Below, piece after piece: positions 24,263 to 32,894 of a stretch of 43,834 nt of DNA. Position numbers and translations under genes: made by a program. A model generated the notes under the pieces. The model saw only the letters and a list, made by a program, of their open reading frames with translations, ran no database searches and was not told the DNA's origin. The first letter of the stretch is position 1; every line of letters begins with the position of its first letter. The DNA comes from Bacteroidota bacterium (lineage in GTDB: Bacteria; Bacteroidota; Bacteroidia; Bacteroidales; Tenuifilaceae): the NCBI GenBank assembly GCA_023406715.1, contig JAEXVC010000045.1, positions 1 to 43,834 on the forward strand. Reading direction: 5' to 3'.

Positions 24263-25321
24263 TTGAAAACGGAGAAGTTTGTAGAATCACCCAAAAGGAT
24301 ATCTGCGCTGATTGCTGCTATTGCAGCAGGTCTCGTGCTATTGATTACCTCCGTTTTCTATGGATTTAATTCCGAAAAACTTATCCTACTTGCTTTTGCC
24401 TCGACGTTGGCAACATTTACCGTTATTCTTATTGTTGCAAATCTTCTAATAAATCTTTTTGTTGCAAAAAAGGTAAACCCGCTTTACAAGACACTGTACC
24501 AGGTTGATGTTGGAACCTCGCAGTTGGCTGCAAACATCGACGAGGGTAAGGTTATGGGAAAGATAAAGGCTGATATTACTTCGTGGGCAAACAGCAAGGC
24601 TCAGGAAATTGATAGGCTTAAGGAGATGGAGCGCTACCGAAAGGAGTTTCTGGGTAATGTATCGCACGAGCTTAAAACTCCCATTTTCAACATTCAGGGT
24701 TATGTTCTTACCCTTTTAGATGGAGGTTTAGAAGATGAATCGATAAACCGAAAGTACCTTGAACGAACGGAGAAAAGTATAAATAGACTTATCGGAATTG
24801 TTGATGATTTGGAAACCATCTCAAAACTAGAGGCTGGTGAGTTAAAACTTAACTATGAAAAGTTTAGCATAGTCGGTTTGGTAGAGGATGTTTTTGAGGC
24901 TCTAGATGTTCGTGCAAAAAAGAAATCCATCACACTTGATTTAGATAAGGTTTACGAAAAGCCCATTTGGGTTAATGCCGATAAGAAAAAGATTTACCAA
25001 GTGGTTTACAACCTAGTCTTGAACTCCATAAATTATGGCAATGTAGGGGGTAGAACCATTACTTCGTTTTCTGATTTAGACGAAAGGGTTATTGTTGAGG
25101 TTAACGACAACGGCGTGGGTATTGATCAAAAGGATATTCCCCGAATATTTGAGCGTTTTTATAGGGTCGATAAAAGTCGCTCACGCGAGCAGGGCGGTAC
25201 AGGTTTAGGCCTAGCTATTGTTAAGCATATTATTGAAGGACATAAGCAGAGCATAAGCGTGCGGAGTAGTTTAAATCAGGGGACTTCGTTTATATTTACG
25301 CTTAACAAGGCTAAAAAATAG
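24263..25321 (+). CDS. PhoR-like sensor histidine kinase
   Basis: The 352-aa protein has two N-terminal transmembrane helices (about 14-34 and 39-62) separated by only a few residues, so no large sensor domain is present outside. A linker helix (RLKEMERYRKEF), the HisKA H-box NVSHELKTP (His135) and a HATPase_c domain with N-box QVVYNLVLNSINYG, VNDNGVGIDQ (G1), IFERFYRVDKSRS (F-box) and GGTGLGLAIVKH (G2) follow. It is an inner-membrane kinase whose signal is unknown. The start is TTG at 24263 (L-K-T-E-K); no ATG is available before the first helix. No response regulator is adjacent, so the partner lies elsewhere. Confidence 0.9.
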   Translation: MKTEKFVESPKRISALIAAIAAGLVLLITSVFYGFNSEKLILLAFASTLATFTVILIVANLLINLFVAKKVNPLYKTLYQVDVGTSQLAANIDEGKVMGKIKADITSWANSKAQEIDRLKEMERYRKEFLGNVSHELKTPIFNIQGYVLTLLDGGLEDESINRKYLERTEKSINRLIGIVDDLETISKLEAGELKLNYEKFSIVGLVEDVFEALDVRAKKKSITLDLDKVYEKPIWVNADKKKIYQVVYNLVLNSINYGNVGGRTITSFSDLDERVIVEVNDNGVGIDQKDIPRIFERFYRVDKSRSREQGGTGLGLAIVKHIIEGHKQSISVRSSLNQGTSFIFTLNKAKK

Positions 25322-25387
25322 AATTCGATAATTTATATTATATACCCCCTCAAGGGGCGTTGTAAACTGAAAAACAATACAATATTA

Positions 25388-26476
25388 ATGCAGGTTTGTA
25401 CAAAATGTATTCTCAACGATAATTATCACGGAATTACTTTCAACAGTGACGGTGTATGTTCGTTATGTAGCAAGGAAAATATTTTTAAGCCACTTGGAGA
25501 ACAACTTCTGATAAATATATTCGAAAGGGCTAAAAGGGAAAATCCAACATACAATGCATTGGTGCCTATTAGCGGAGGTAAGGACAGTGCGTATATTTTG
25601 CATTTAGCCGTTAATGTTTATAAGTTAAATGTTCTTACAATGACCTACGATAATGGTTTACTAAGCGACTTGGCCATTGAGAACATTAATACCCTTGTAG
25701 AGCGCACCAAGGTAAAGCACATTTACTGCAAACCTGACTTTGATGTTCAGAAGAAGATTTACAGGCACTTGCTTAAGAAATCGGGAGATTTTTGTGGCCC
25801 TTGCGATATTGGTACGCGTGCTAATATTCTTAAAGTTGCAAGGAACTATAATGTTCCTATAATTCTATACGGCACATCGCCTTTGGAGAACGATTCGTTT
25901 ATTCCCGACTCTATTCAGGATATTGCTAGGTTTAAACATATCCTTTCGAGTTGTAAAGAATTGTCTAGGAAGGAGATTGACGATTTTCTTATCTATCCAA
26001 ACCTTACAAATTTTTCGCTTTCTATAGGAAAGCGGGTAGGTTATTTTGCCAAGGATGTTGCTCCATTATTTTTTATTGAAAACCCTTCGGATAAGGAAAT
26101 GGGCGAAATTATTGCAAAAGAACTGGGTTGGAAAGATAATGCCTCTATGGAATACTCTAAACACTTCGATTGTATTGCAGAACCATTTACCAACTATGTT
26201 CGGCATAAAATATATGGTTACGAACGCCATATTTGTCAGTATAGCAACATGGTTCGCAGAGAAGAGATTACTAGGGAGCAAGCAAATGAGCGGTACTTGG
26301 CCGATAACTTTAACCTTAAGCCTTCAAACTATAAACAGGTATTAAATCATCTGGGTGTAAGCGAGGACGAGTTAAGCGAGATAGAGACTCTTAAACCCTT
26401 AATATACGAGAATAAAACATCTCGGATTGATAAGTTGTTTCTACGTATGGTAAGGCTTAAGCAAAAGTATTTGTAG
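25388..26476 (+). CDS. N-acetyl sugar amidotransferase (WbpG/PseA-like)
   Basis: The 362-aa protein has an N-terminal Cys4 zinc site (Cys4, Cys7, Cys24, Cys27), the PP-loop SGGKDS (62-67) of the ATP pyrophosphatase family, and CGPC (136-139). These are features of WbpG and PseA, which convert an N-acetyl group of a sugar or nonulosonic acid to an acetamidino group, using ammonia supplied by HisH/HisF-like partners. No such partners are within the window. Pseudaminic acid genes lie 20 kb upstream, so an amidino-modified pseudaminic acid is possible but not shown. It stands alone, with palindromes on both sides (about 25345-25362 and 26499-26531). Confidence 0.85.
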   Translation: MQVCTKCILNDNYHGITFNSDGVCSLCSKENIFKPLGEQLLINIFERAKRENPTYNALVPISGGKDSAYILHLAVNVYKLNVLTMTYDNGLLSDLAIENINTLVERTKVKHIYCKPDFDVQKKIYRHLLKKSGDFCGPCDIGTRANILKVARNYNVPIILYGTSPLENDSFIPDSIQDIARFKHILSSCKELSRKEIDDFLIYPNLTNFSLSIGKRVGYFAKDVAPLFFIENPSDKEMGEIIAKELGWKDNASMEYSKHFDCIAEPFTNYVRHKIYGYERHICQYSNMVRREEITREQANERYLADNFNLKPSNYKQVLNHLGVSEDELSEIETLKPLIYENKTSRIDKLFLRMVRLKQKYL

Positions 26477-26498
26477 ATTAACCCTTAATTTATTCTAT

Positions 26499-26531
26499 AA
26501 CGCCTCAAGGGTTCAAAACCCTTGAGGCGTT
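26499..26531 (+). terminator. Perfect 15-bp hairpin after the amidotransferase gene
   Basis: AACGCCTCAAGGGTT (26499-26513) pairs exactly with AACCCTTGAGGCGTT (26517-26531) around a 3-nt CAA loop, 22 bp after the stop codon. Only a short T-rich tail (CTTATT) follows, so it may be a terminator or an intergenic palindromic repeat. A shorter related sequence, CCCCTCAAGGGGCGTT, lies at about 25347-25362 before the same gene. Confidence 0.6.
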
Positions 26532-26571
26532 CTTATTACCATAAGAAAAGATTTTAACCCCCTCATTTCTA

Positions 26572-26603
26572 TTTGATTTTATTGAAATTATGCTATATCT
26601 TTG
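26572..26603 (+). promoter_or_regulatory. Complete Bacteroidota promoter upstream of ileS
   Basis: TTTG at 26572-26575 and TATCTTTG at 26596-26603 are separated by 20 bp, matching the -33 TTTG / -7 TAnnTTTG pattern. Transcription would begin near 26610 and leave a leader of about 160 nt before the ileS ATG. Confidence 0.75.
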
Positions 26604-26629
26604 TGAGATTTTTCAGGAAGGTTTTATTT

Positions 26630-26680
26630 TGATATTATATTGAATATCAGCGAAATCTGCTTAATGCGGATTTTTATTTA
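26630..26680 (+). promoter_or_regulatory. Two hairpins in the ileS leader, the second terminator-like
   Basis: Hairpin 1 pairs TGATATT (26630-26636) with AATATCA (26643-26649). Hairpin 2 pairs AAATCTGC (26653-26660) with GCGGATTT (26666-26673), all 8 pairs with one G-U, a 5-nt loop, then TTTTATTTA. This looks like an intrinsic terminator inside the leader, between the promoter and ileS. It could act as an attenuator, but no T-box, leader peptide of useful length or antiterminator was recognised. Confidence 0.45.
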
Positions 26681-26769
26681 CATTGTTTTGAAGACCATCC
26701 AATGTCCGTAGGATATGGAAGCGTCAATATGATAAGTCAATTTTGTGGTGATTATTAATGTTTTATTAG

Positions 26770-29700
26770 ATGAAGCAGTCGAAATTTAAAGAGTACAAGG
26801 GTTTAGATTTATCGCAGGTAAACAAGGATGTCCTAAAAACCTGGGATAAGAACGACACTTTTCGTAAAAGTCTAGAAACCCGCAAAGGTCATCCTACATT
26901 TGTGTTTTATGAAGGCCCCCCTTCAGCAAATGGAATTCCGGGTATTCACCACGTAATGGCTCGCTCTATTAAGGATATTTTCTGTCGCTATAAAACTCAA
27001 AAAGGTTTCTTGGTTGAGCGTAAGGCAGGTTGGGATACTCACGGTTTGCCCGTTGAACTTGGCGTTGAGAAAATGCTCGGTATTACCAAGGAGGATATTG
27101 GTACAAAAATTTCGGTTGAGGAGTATAACCAAACCTGCCGCAAGGAGGTGATGAAATACACCGACCTTTGGGAGGATCTTACCCACAAAATGGGTTACTG
27201 GGTGGATATGGAGCATCCATACATCACCTACGATAACCGTTATATCGAGAGTCTTTGGTATTTACTTCAGAAGTTGCACGAGAAGGGTTTGCTCTACAAG
27301 GGTAAAACCATTCAGCCCTATTCTCCTGCTGCAGGTACAGGTCTTAGCACACATGAGCTTAACCAGCCTGGTTGCTACCGCGATGTTAAGGACACCACAA
27401 TTGTAGCTCAGTTTAAGGTAATTCGCAATGCGAAAAGCCAGCTACTTTTTGATAAGTCCGATACCGATGTGTACGTTCTAGCCTGGACAACCACACCTTG
27501 GACTTTACCATCGAACACGGCATTGGCAATCAATGCTAATATTCGTTATGAGTTAGTAAAATCGTTCAACCCATATAGCGGCGATCCTATCACAGTTTTA
27601 CTTGCCAAGGATCGTCGGGAATCGTATTTCCCATCGGCAAATGCTGAATTAGCACTTGAAGATTATAAAGCAGGCGATAAAAAAGTTCCATTCAAAGTAA
27701 TCGCTGAGTTTGTTGGTAGCCAACTTGTAGGAATCAACTATGAGCAGCTTTTCCCATGGGTTAAACCGGAGGGCGATGCATTCAGGGTAATTGCAGGCGA
27801 TTTTGTTACCACCGAGGATGGAACAGGCGTTGTTCACATTGCACCAACCTTTGGTGCCGACGACGACCGTGCTGCTAAAACATCGGGCATATCGCCACTT
27901 ATCCTACGCGATAAGGCCAACAATCCAGAGCCAATGGTCGATCGCAGAGGTCGCTTCTACCTTATCGAGGATTTACAACCCGATTTTGTGAAGAACCACG
28001 TCAATGTTGAGCTATATAAAGATTTTGCGGGAAGTTACGTTAAGAACGATTACGATCCTTCCGCAACCGACAAGGAAACATCGTTGGATGTTGATTTGGC
28101 TGTTCTCCTAAAGAAGGAGAACAAGGCATTCCGTATTGAGAAGCACGTTCATAACTATCCACACTGCTGGCGTACCGATAAGCCAATCCTTTACTATCCA
28201 TTGGACAGTTGGTTTATTAAGGTTACAGCCCTTAAGGATAGGATGATTGAGCTTAATAATACTATCAACTGGAAACCTGCAAGCACAGGAACTGGACGTT
28301 TTGGAAAATGGTTGGAGAACCTGTTGGATTGGAACCTTTCTCGTTCGCGCTACTGGGGAACACCTCTTCCAATTTGGGTTACCGAGGATCGTTCCGAGAT
28401 GATTTGCATTGGTTCTGTTGCTCAAATGAAGGCTGAGTGCGAGAAAGCTGTTAAGGCTGGATTTATGGAGAAGAATCCTTTAGCGAACTACGTTGAGGGC
28501 GACTTCACCTCAAAGAACTACGAATCGTTCGATTTGCATCGTCCATTTGTGGATAACGTATTTTTAGTGTCGTCAACAGGTAAAAAGATGTTCCGCGAGC
28601 CCGACCTAATAGATGTTTGGTTCGATTCTGGCGCAATGCCATACGCTCAGGTTCACTATCCTTTTGAGCACAAGGAGAATTTTGGCGATGTTTACCCAGC
28701 CGATTTTATTGCCGAAGGAGTTGACCAAACCCGTGGATGGTTCTATACATTACATGCAATATCATCGCTATTGTTTGACTCTGTAGCGTTCAAGAATATT
28801 ATCTCTAACGGACTTGTGCTGGATAAAAACGGCAACAAGATGAGTAAACGCCTTGGTAACGGTGTTGATCCGTTTGAGGTGATTGAGAAGTACGGTTCCG
28901 ATCCCACTCGTTGGTACATGATTACCAACTCACAACCTTGGGATAACCTAAAGTTTGATATTGAGGGTGTTGATGAGGTTAAGCGTAAGTTCTTTGGAAC
29001 ACTCTACAATACATATTCGTTCTTTGCACTTTACGCAAACGTTGATGGTTTCAACTACAGCGATGCTGAGGTTCCTGTTGAGAAACGTCCCGAGATTGAC
29101 CGTTGGATACTGTCGTTACTCAACTCGTTGATTAAGGAGGTTGAGGATGCTTACGAGAGCTACGAGCCAACTCGTGCTGGACGCGCAATTCAGGATTTTG
29201 TGAACGAGCAGCTAAGTAACTGGTACGTTCGCCTGAACCGTAAGCGTTTCTGGGGTGGCGAGTTCGATACCGATAAGATTGCTGCATACCAAACCCTTTA
29301 CACCTGTTTGGAAACCGTTGCAATTCTTGCATCGCCAATTGCACCGTTCTTTATGGACCAACTCTTTACCGATTTGAACAATGTTACAGGAAAACATACC
29401 GACGAGAGAGTTCATCTAACTCAGTTCCCAAAATATAACGAAAAGTTAATAGATAAGAACCTTGAAGAACGGATGGAGATTGCTCAAAGCATTTGCTCGT
29501 TGGTACTAGGGCTTCGTCGTAAGGTAAATATCAAGGTACGTCAGCCTTTGAGCAAGATTATGATTCCAATTCTGGACGAGAAGTTCCGTGCTCAACTAAA
29601 TGCCGTTGAAAATCTAATTCTAAGCGAGGTTAACGTTAAGGAGTTGGAGTACTTAACAGATTCGTCAGGAATTCTGGTTAAGAAGATTAAGCCAAACTTC

Positions 29701-30213
29701 AAGACTCTGGGTCCACGTTTCGGAAAATCGATGAAAGCGATTTCCGAGGCAGTTGCAAAGATGACACAGGCCGATATCAACAGTATTGAGCGTAATAACA
29801 GTTTTGAGATTGCGTTGGGAGAAGGCCCAGTCAACATAACCCTCGAGGATGTTGAAATTCTATCGGAAGATATTCCTGGCTGGTTAGTTGCTAACGAGGG
29901 ACGCTACACCGTTGCCTTGGATATCAAGATAAGCGATGAGCTAAGAATGGAGGGTATTGCCCGCGAGTTAATTAACCGTGTTCAAAATATCCGTAAGGAT
30001 TCTGGCTTTGAGGTTACCGATAAGATTAAGATTACCATTAAGAAGCACGAAGGGCTTAACAGCGCTGTACAGGCTCACAAGGATTATATTGCAGGCCAAA
30101 CTCTAGCCAAGGAAATTAACCTGGTTGATTCGGAACTTAATGGAAATTCAATCGTAATAGAGCTTGATGATGAGCTAAAAACATCAATAAGTGTTGAAAA
30201 GATTGAAGGATGA
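26770..30213 (+). CDS. ileS: Isoleucyl-tRNA synthetase
   Basis: This class I synthetase charges tRNA-Ile. The HIGH-type motif is GIHH (residues 58-61) in PPSANGIPGIHH, and the KMSKR loop is at 690-694. The editing domain contains LAWTTTPWTLPSNTALAIN and GTGVVHIAPTFGADD. The anticodon-binding region follows (SNWYVRLNRKRFWGG), then a C-terminal part without an obvious zinc site. At 1147 aa it has the size of the eukaryote-like (type 2) IleRS common in Bacteroidota, which are often less sensitive to mupirocin; resistance here is not shown. Codon choice is more biased than in the glycan genes, in keeping with high expression. A DksA-like gene and lspA follow, an order usual in the phylum. Confidence 0.97.
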   Translation: MKQSKFKEYKGLDLSQVNKDVLKTWDKNDTFRKSLETRKGHPTFVFYEGPPSANGIPGIHHVMARSIKDIFCRYKTQKGFLVERKAGWDTHGLPVELGVEKMLGITKEDIGTKISVEEYNQTCRKEVMKYTDLWEDLTHKMGYWVDMEHPYITYDNRYIESLWYLLQKLHEKGLLYKGKTIQPYSPAAGTGLSTHELNQPGCYRDVKDTTIVAQFKVIRNAKSQLLFDKSDTDVYVLAWTTTPWTLPSNTALAINANIRYELVKSFNPYSGDPITVLLAKDRRESYFPSANAELALEDYKAGDKKVPFKVIAEFVGSQLVGINYEQLFPWVKPEGDAFRVIAGDFVTTEDGTGVVHIAPTFGADDDRAAKTSGISPLILRDKANNPEPMVDRRGRFYLIEDLQPDFVKNHVNVELYKDFAGSYVKNDYDPSATDKETSLDVDLAVLLKKENKAFRIEKHVHNYPHCWRTDKPILYYPLDSWFIKVTALKDRMIELNNTINWKPASTGTGRFGKWLENLLDWNLSRSRYWGTPLPIWVTEDRSEMICIGSVAQMKAECEKAVKAGFMEKNPLANYVEGDFTSKNYESFDLHRPFVDNVFLVSSTGKKMFREPDLIDVWFDSGAMPYAQVHYPFEHKENFGDVYPADFIAEGVDQTRGWFYTLHAISSLLFDSVAFKNIISNGLVLDKNGNKMSKRLGNGVDPFEVIEKYGSDPTRWYMITNSQPWDNLKFDIEGVDEVKRKFFGTLYNTYSFFALYANVDGFNYSDAEVPVEKRPEIDRWILSLLNSLIKEVEDAYESYEPTRAGRAIQDFVNEQLSNWYVRLNRKRFWGGEFDTDKIAAYQTLYTCLETVAILASPIAPFFMDQLFTDLNNVTGKHTDERVHLTQFPKYNEKLIDKNLEERMEIAQSICSLVLGLRRKVNIKVRQPLSKIMIPILDEKFRAQLNAVENLILSEVNVKELEYLTDSSGILVKKIKPNFKTLGPRFGKSMKAISEAVAKMTQADINSIERNNSFEIALGEGPVNITLEDVEILSEDIPGWLVANEGRYTVALDIKISDELRMEGIARELINRVQNIRKDSGFEVTDKIKITIKKHEGLNSAVQAHKDYIAGQTLAKEINLVDSELNGNSIVIELDDELKTSISVEKIEG

Positions 30214-30214
30214 T

Positions 30215-30247
30215 TTTGAAAATAAGTAGATTTTTTTAATATCTTTA
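30215..30247 (+). promoter_or_regulatory. Probable promoter of the DksA-like gene
   Basis: TTTG (30215-30218) and TATCTTTA (30240-30247, one mismatch to TAnnTTTG) are 21 bp apart, directly after the ileS stop codon and 16 bp before the ATG at 30263. Confidence 0.5.
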
Positions 30248-30262
30248 GCAAAATTTATTGCC

Positions 30263-30640
30263 ATGGGAGAAAAAACTAGATATTCCGATGAGGAGTTGGC
30301 AGAATTCAAAGAATTAATACTGCAAAAACTCGATAAAGCACGTAAGGATTACGAAATCCTTAAAAGTGCTATTACCATGAGCGGAAGCAACGACACCGAG
30401 GATACTTCACCCACATTTAAAGTATTGGAAGAAGGAGCATCTACCCTTTCGAAGGAAGAGGCTGGTAAGCTGGCACAACGTCAGCAAAAATTCATTCAAC
30501 ACCTTGAGGCGGCTCTTGTTCGTATTGAGAACAAAACCTACGGTATTTGTCGCGAAACTGGCAAACTTATTGCTAAAGAACGCTTACGCGCTGTACCACA
30601 TGCAACGCTTAGCATTGATGCAAAAAACAATCAACGTTAA
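30263..30640 (+). CDS. TraR/DksA-family protein lacking the zinc ligands
   Basis: DksA-type proteins bind in the RNA polymerase secondary channel and alter initiation. This 125-aa protein has the long coiled-coil N-terminal part (residues 8-90), with an acidic tip region SNDTEDTSP, and a C-terminal globule with YGICRETGKLIAKERLRAVPHA in family order. Of the four zinc cysteines only Cys96 remains; the others are Thr99, Ser117 and Ala120. Such cysteine-poor DksA forms are known in other bacteria and work without zinc. A strong terminator follows, so it is separate from lspA. DksA-like function is inferred from fold and order, not demonstrated. Confidence 0.88.
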   Translation: MGEKTRYSDEELAEFKELILQKLDKARKDYEILKSAITMSGSNDTEDTSPTFKVLEEGASTLSKEEAGKLAQRQQKFIQHLEAALVRIENKTYGICRETGKLIAKERLRAVPHATLSIDAKNNQR

Positions 30641-30658
30641 AATATTGCAAATGAATTT

Positions 30659-30690
30659 GAAAGTGGCTGTAAGGCCACTTTCTTTTTTTT
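30659..30690 (+). terminator. Rho-independent terminator after the DksA-like gene
   Basis: GAAAGTGGC (30659-30667) and GCCACTTTC (30674-30682) form a perfect 9-bp stem with a TGTAAG loop, followed by eight T. Confidence 0.92.
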
Positions 30691-30692
30691 AC

Positions 30693-30700
30693 TAGTTTTG
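30693..30700 (+). promoter_or_regulatory. -7 box (TAGTTTTG) upstream of lspA
   Basis: TAGTTTTG is an exact TAnnTTTG match directly after the terminator and 23 bp before the lspA ATG. No good -33 box is visible because the terminator occupies that place. Confidence 0.5.
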
Positions 30701-30723
30701 CAAGCAAATAAAAATTTCATACC

Positions 30724-31374
30724 ATGCAGATGTCACTTCGAAATAAATCAATTCTGGTAATCCTCTTAATTCTGGTTATTGACCAAATATTCAAGATTTG
30801 GATAAAAACAAACTTTGCCATAGGCGATGAAATTAGAATTATGGGCGATTGGTTTATTCTACATTTCACCGAAAATCCTGGGATGGCCTTTGGCATGAAA
30901 TTTTGGGGAATTTGGGGCAAAATTCTTTTGGGAGTTTTTCGTATTGTTGCTATAGTTGCTATTGCGTGGTACTTGCATAAGTTGGTGTACCAAAACACCA
31001 AAACTGGAGTTGTAATCGGCGTATCGTTAATTTTGGCTGGTGCAATTGGAAATATGATTGATAGCGCGTTTTACGGGCTTATTTTTGATTCTGGTTCAAC
31101 GTACAATAATCAAATAGGCGAGTGGGTGTCGTATCACGGCACATCAACCTTTAGTTTAAACGGGTACTCTGGTCTTTTAAAGGGTTGTGTGGTGGATATG
31201 CTTTACTTTCCAATAATTGATACAACTCTTCCCTCTTGGTTGCCAATTTGGGGTGGTGAGCACTTTGTATTTTTCCGACCAGTATTCAACATTGCCGATT
31301 CGGCAATTACAACAGGTGTTCTTTACCTATTACTGTTTCACAGGAATACTTTCTTTTCTGATAAGAACAAGTAA
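30724..31374 (+). CDS. lspA: Lipoprotein signal peptidase (SPase II)
   Basis: LspA cleaves signal peptides of diacylated prolipoproteins in the inner membrane. The 216-aa protein has four hydrophobic helices, FTENPGMAFGM (family NxGxAF), AGAIGNMIDS with catalytic Asp113 and FNIADSAITTG with catalytic Asp192. It is longer than the usual 150-170 aa, because of an insertion of about 50 residues between the two catalytic aspartates (IFDSGSTYNNQIGEWVSYHG onward), which is seen in many Bacteroidota. Met1 at 30724 or Met3 at 30730 may be the start. Its stop lies 2 bp from the end of the convergent rlmD gene, leaving no room for a separate terminator. Confidence 0.95.
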   Translation: MQMSLRNKSILVILLILVIDQIFKIWIKTNFAIGDEIRIMGDWFILHFTENPGMAFGMKFWGIWGKILLGVFRIVAIVAIAWYLHKLVYQNTKTGVVIGVSLILAGAIGNMIDSAFYGLIFDSGSTYNNQIGEWVSYHGTSTFSLNGYSGLLKGCVVDMLYFPIIDTTLPSWLPIWGGEHFVFFRPVFNIADSAITTGVLYLLLFHRNTFFSDKNK

Positions 31375-31376
31375 CA

Positions 31377-32783
31377 CTAAACCCGTTTCTCCATCAACAC
31401 TACGTTTTCAACGTGATGTGTATGGGGGAACATATCTACAGGTTGTACCCGCGTAACCTTATAGCCTTTATCAAGAATTGCTATGTCGCGAGCTTGCGAT
31501 GCTGGGTTGCAACTAACGTAAACTATGCGCTTTGGATTAGCGTGTAGAATTGAATCTAACACATCGGGGTGAACTCCTGCTCGTGGAGGGTCAAGAATTA
31601 CCACATCGGGGTAGCCCTGCTCCTGAATAAAGCCTTCGGTAAGTAAATCCTTTATGTCGCCTGCAAAAAAACTGGTGTTTTTTATGTTGTTAATTTCTGA
31701 GTTTACCTTGGCATCCTCAATTGCCTCGGGTACATACTCAACACCCACAACGTGCTTTGCTTTTGCAGCAATAAAGTTTGCTATTGTTCCAGTGCCAGTG
31801 TAAAGGTCGTATACGTGCTCATCGGGCATGATATCTGCAAAATTGCGGGCAACCTTATAGAGTTCGTACGCTTGCTCGGAGTTGGTTTGGTAAAACGATT
31901 TTGGTCCAACCTTGAACTTAATGCCTTCCATCTCCTCAAGGATATGGTCTTTTCCGTGGAATAGTTCTAATTCTAGGTCGTTTATGGTGTCGTTTACCTT
32001 CTGGTTTACAACGTAAAACAGCGAAGTTATTTGTGGGAATTTAGTCTTTATAAAGTTGAGAAGTTCCTTTACTGAATCGTTGAAATCCTTTACCACTAAA
32101 ATAACCATAACATCGCCAGTTGAGGCTGTGCGCACAATAATGTTACGGAGTAATCCCTCCTTGCTTCTTAAATTAAGGAATGGAAGGTTGTGCTTTGTCG
32201 CAAAATCTCTCACAGCCAGTCGAATTGAGTTCGATGGTTCGGGTTGCAAGTAGCAGTTTTTAACATCGAAAACTTTATCGAATTTTCCTGGGATATGATA
32301 ACCCAGTGCAGGTTCTGGTTCAAACTCATTACCCGAGGCAATTTCCTCTTGGCTTAACCAGCGCGATTCTGAGAAAGTGAACTCTAACTTATTTCTATAG
32401 TGTGTGGTTTTTGCAGAACCTATAATTGGTGATATTTCTGGTAGTTCAACCTTTGCAATTCTGGTTAATTGGTCAACCACCTGTTTTTGTTTAAATTTCA
32501 GTTGTTCGCTGTATGGTAGGTTTTGCCACTTACATCCACCACACATCCCAAAATGCTCGCAGAAAGGCGTTGTTCTTAGTGGGGAGTACTCGCGGTAGTT
32601 TACCACGTAACCTTCAAGGTAACTTTTGCGCTTGTTGGTAATCTGAATATCAACAACATCCCCAGGAACGGCAAATGCCGTAAACAGAACCTTTTCGTTT
32701 ACTCGTGCAAGTGCTTTTCCTTCTGCTGCTACATCCTCAATTCTGACATTCTCAATTACTGGATATTTTCCTCGTCTCCCCAT
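31377..32783 (-). CDS. rlmD: 23S rRNA (uracil-5)-methyltransferase RlmD-like
   Basis: RlmD methylates U1939 of 23S rRNA with SAM. An N-terminal TRAM domain (about 6-60) comes first, then Cys75, Cys81 and Cys84 of the 4Fe-4S site (FCEHFGMCGGC) with a fourth Cys in VKNCYLQ. The SAM-binding part has VYDLYTGTGTIANF, LDPPRAG and VYVSCNPAS, with Cys425 as the nucleophile. The 468-aa length is usual for Bacteroidota RlmD/RumA. RumA-family paralogues act on other uridines (such as U747), so the exact site is by similarity. It faces lspA tail to tail with a 2-bp gap and is divergent from the gene at 32912. Confidence 0.92.
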   Translation of the reverse strand: MGRRGKYPVIENVRIEDVAAEGKALARVNEKVLFTAFAVPGDVVDIQITNKRKSYLEGYVVNYREYSPLRTTPFCEHFGMCGGCKWQNLPYSEQLKFKQKQVVDQLTRIAKVELPEISPIIGSAKTTHYRNKLEFTFSESRWLSQEEIASGNEFEPEPALGYHIPGKFDKVFDVKNCYLQPEPSNSIRLAVRDFATKHNLPFLNLRSKEGLLRNIIVRTASTGDVMVILVVKDFNDSVKELLNFIKTKFPQITSLFYVVNQKVNDTINDLELELFHGKDHILEEMEGIKFKVGPKSFYQTNSEQAYELYKVARNFADIMPDEHVYDLYTGTGTIANFIAAKAKHVVGVEYVPEAIEDAKVNSEINNIKNTSFFAGDIKDLLTEGFIQEQGYPDVVILDPPRAGVHPDVLDSILHANPKRIVYVSCNPASQARDIAILDKGYKVTRVQPVDMFPHTHHVENVVLMEKRV

Positions 32784-32793
32784 GATAATTCTG

Positions 32794-32801
32794 TATCTTT
32801 G
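32794..32801 (+). promoter_or_regulatory. -7 box (TATCTTTG), + strand
   Basis: TATCTTTG matches TAnnTTTG on the + strand, 111 bp before the ATG at 32912. It lies just outside the start of the divergent rlmD gene, so the predicted transcript would start inside the leader of rlmD. Confidence 0.45.
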
Positions 32802-32894
32802 AACAAAGTATTAAATTATGATGTTTGATTATTTGTTTTGAGGTCAAAAGGTTAAGCAATTGTACTAACCGCTCAATTATCAACTAATCAGGCG

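Noticed and set aside
26604..26769. T-box riboswitch upstream of ileS
   Set aside because: No T-box sequence (TGGNACCGCG-type) or specifier loop could be found. Only short hairpins are present.
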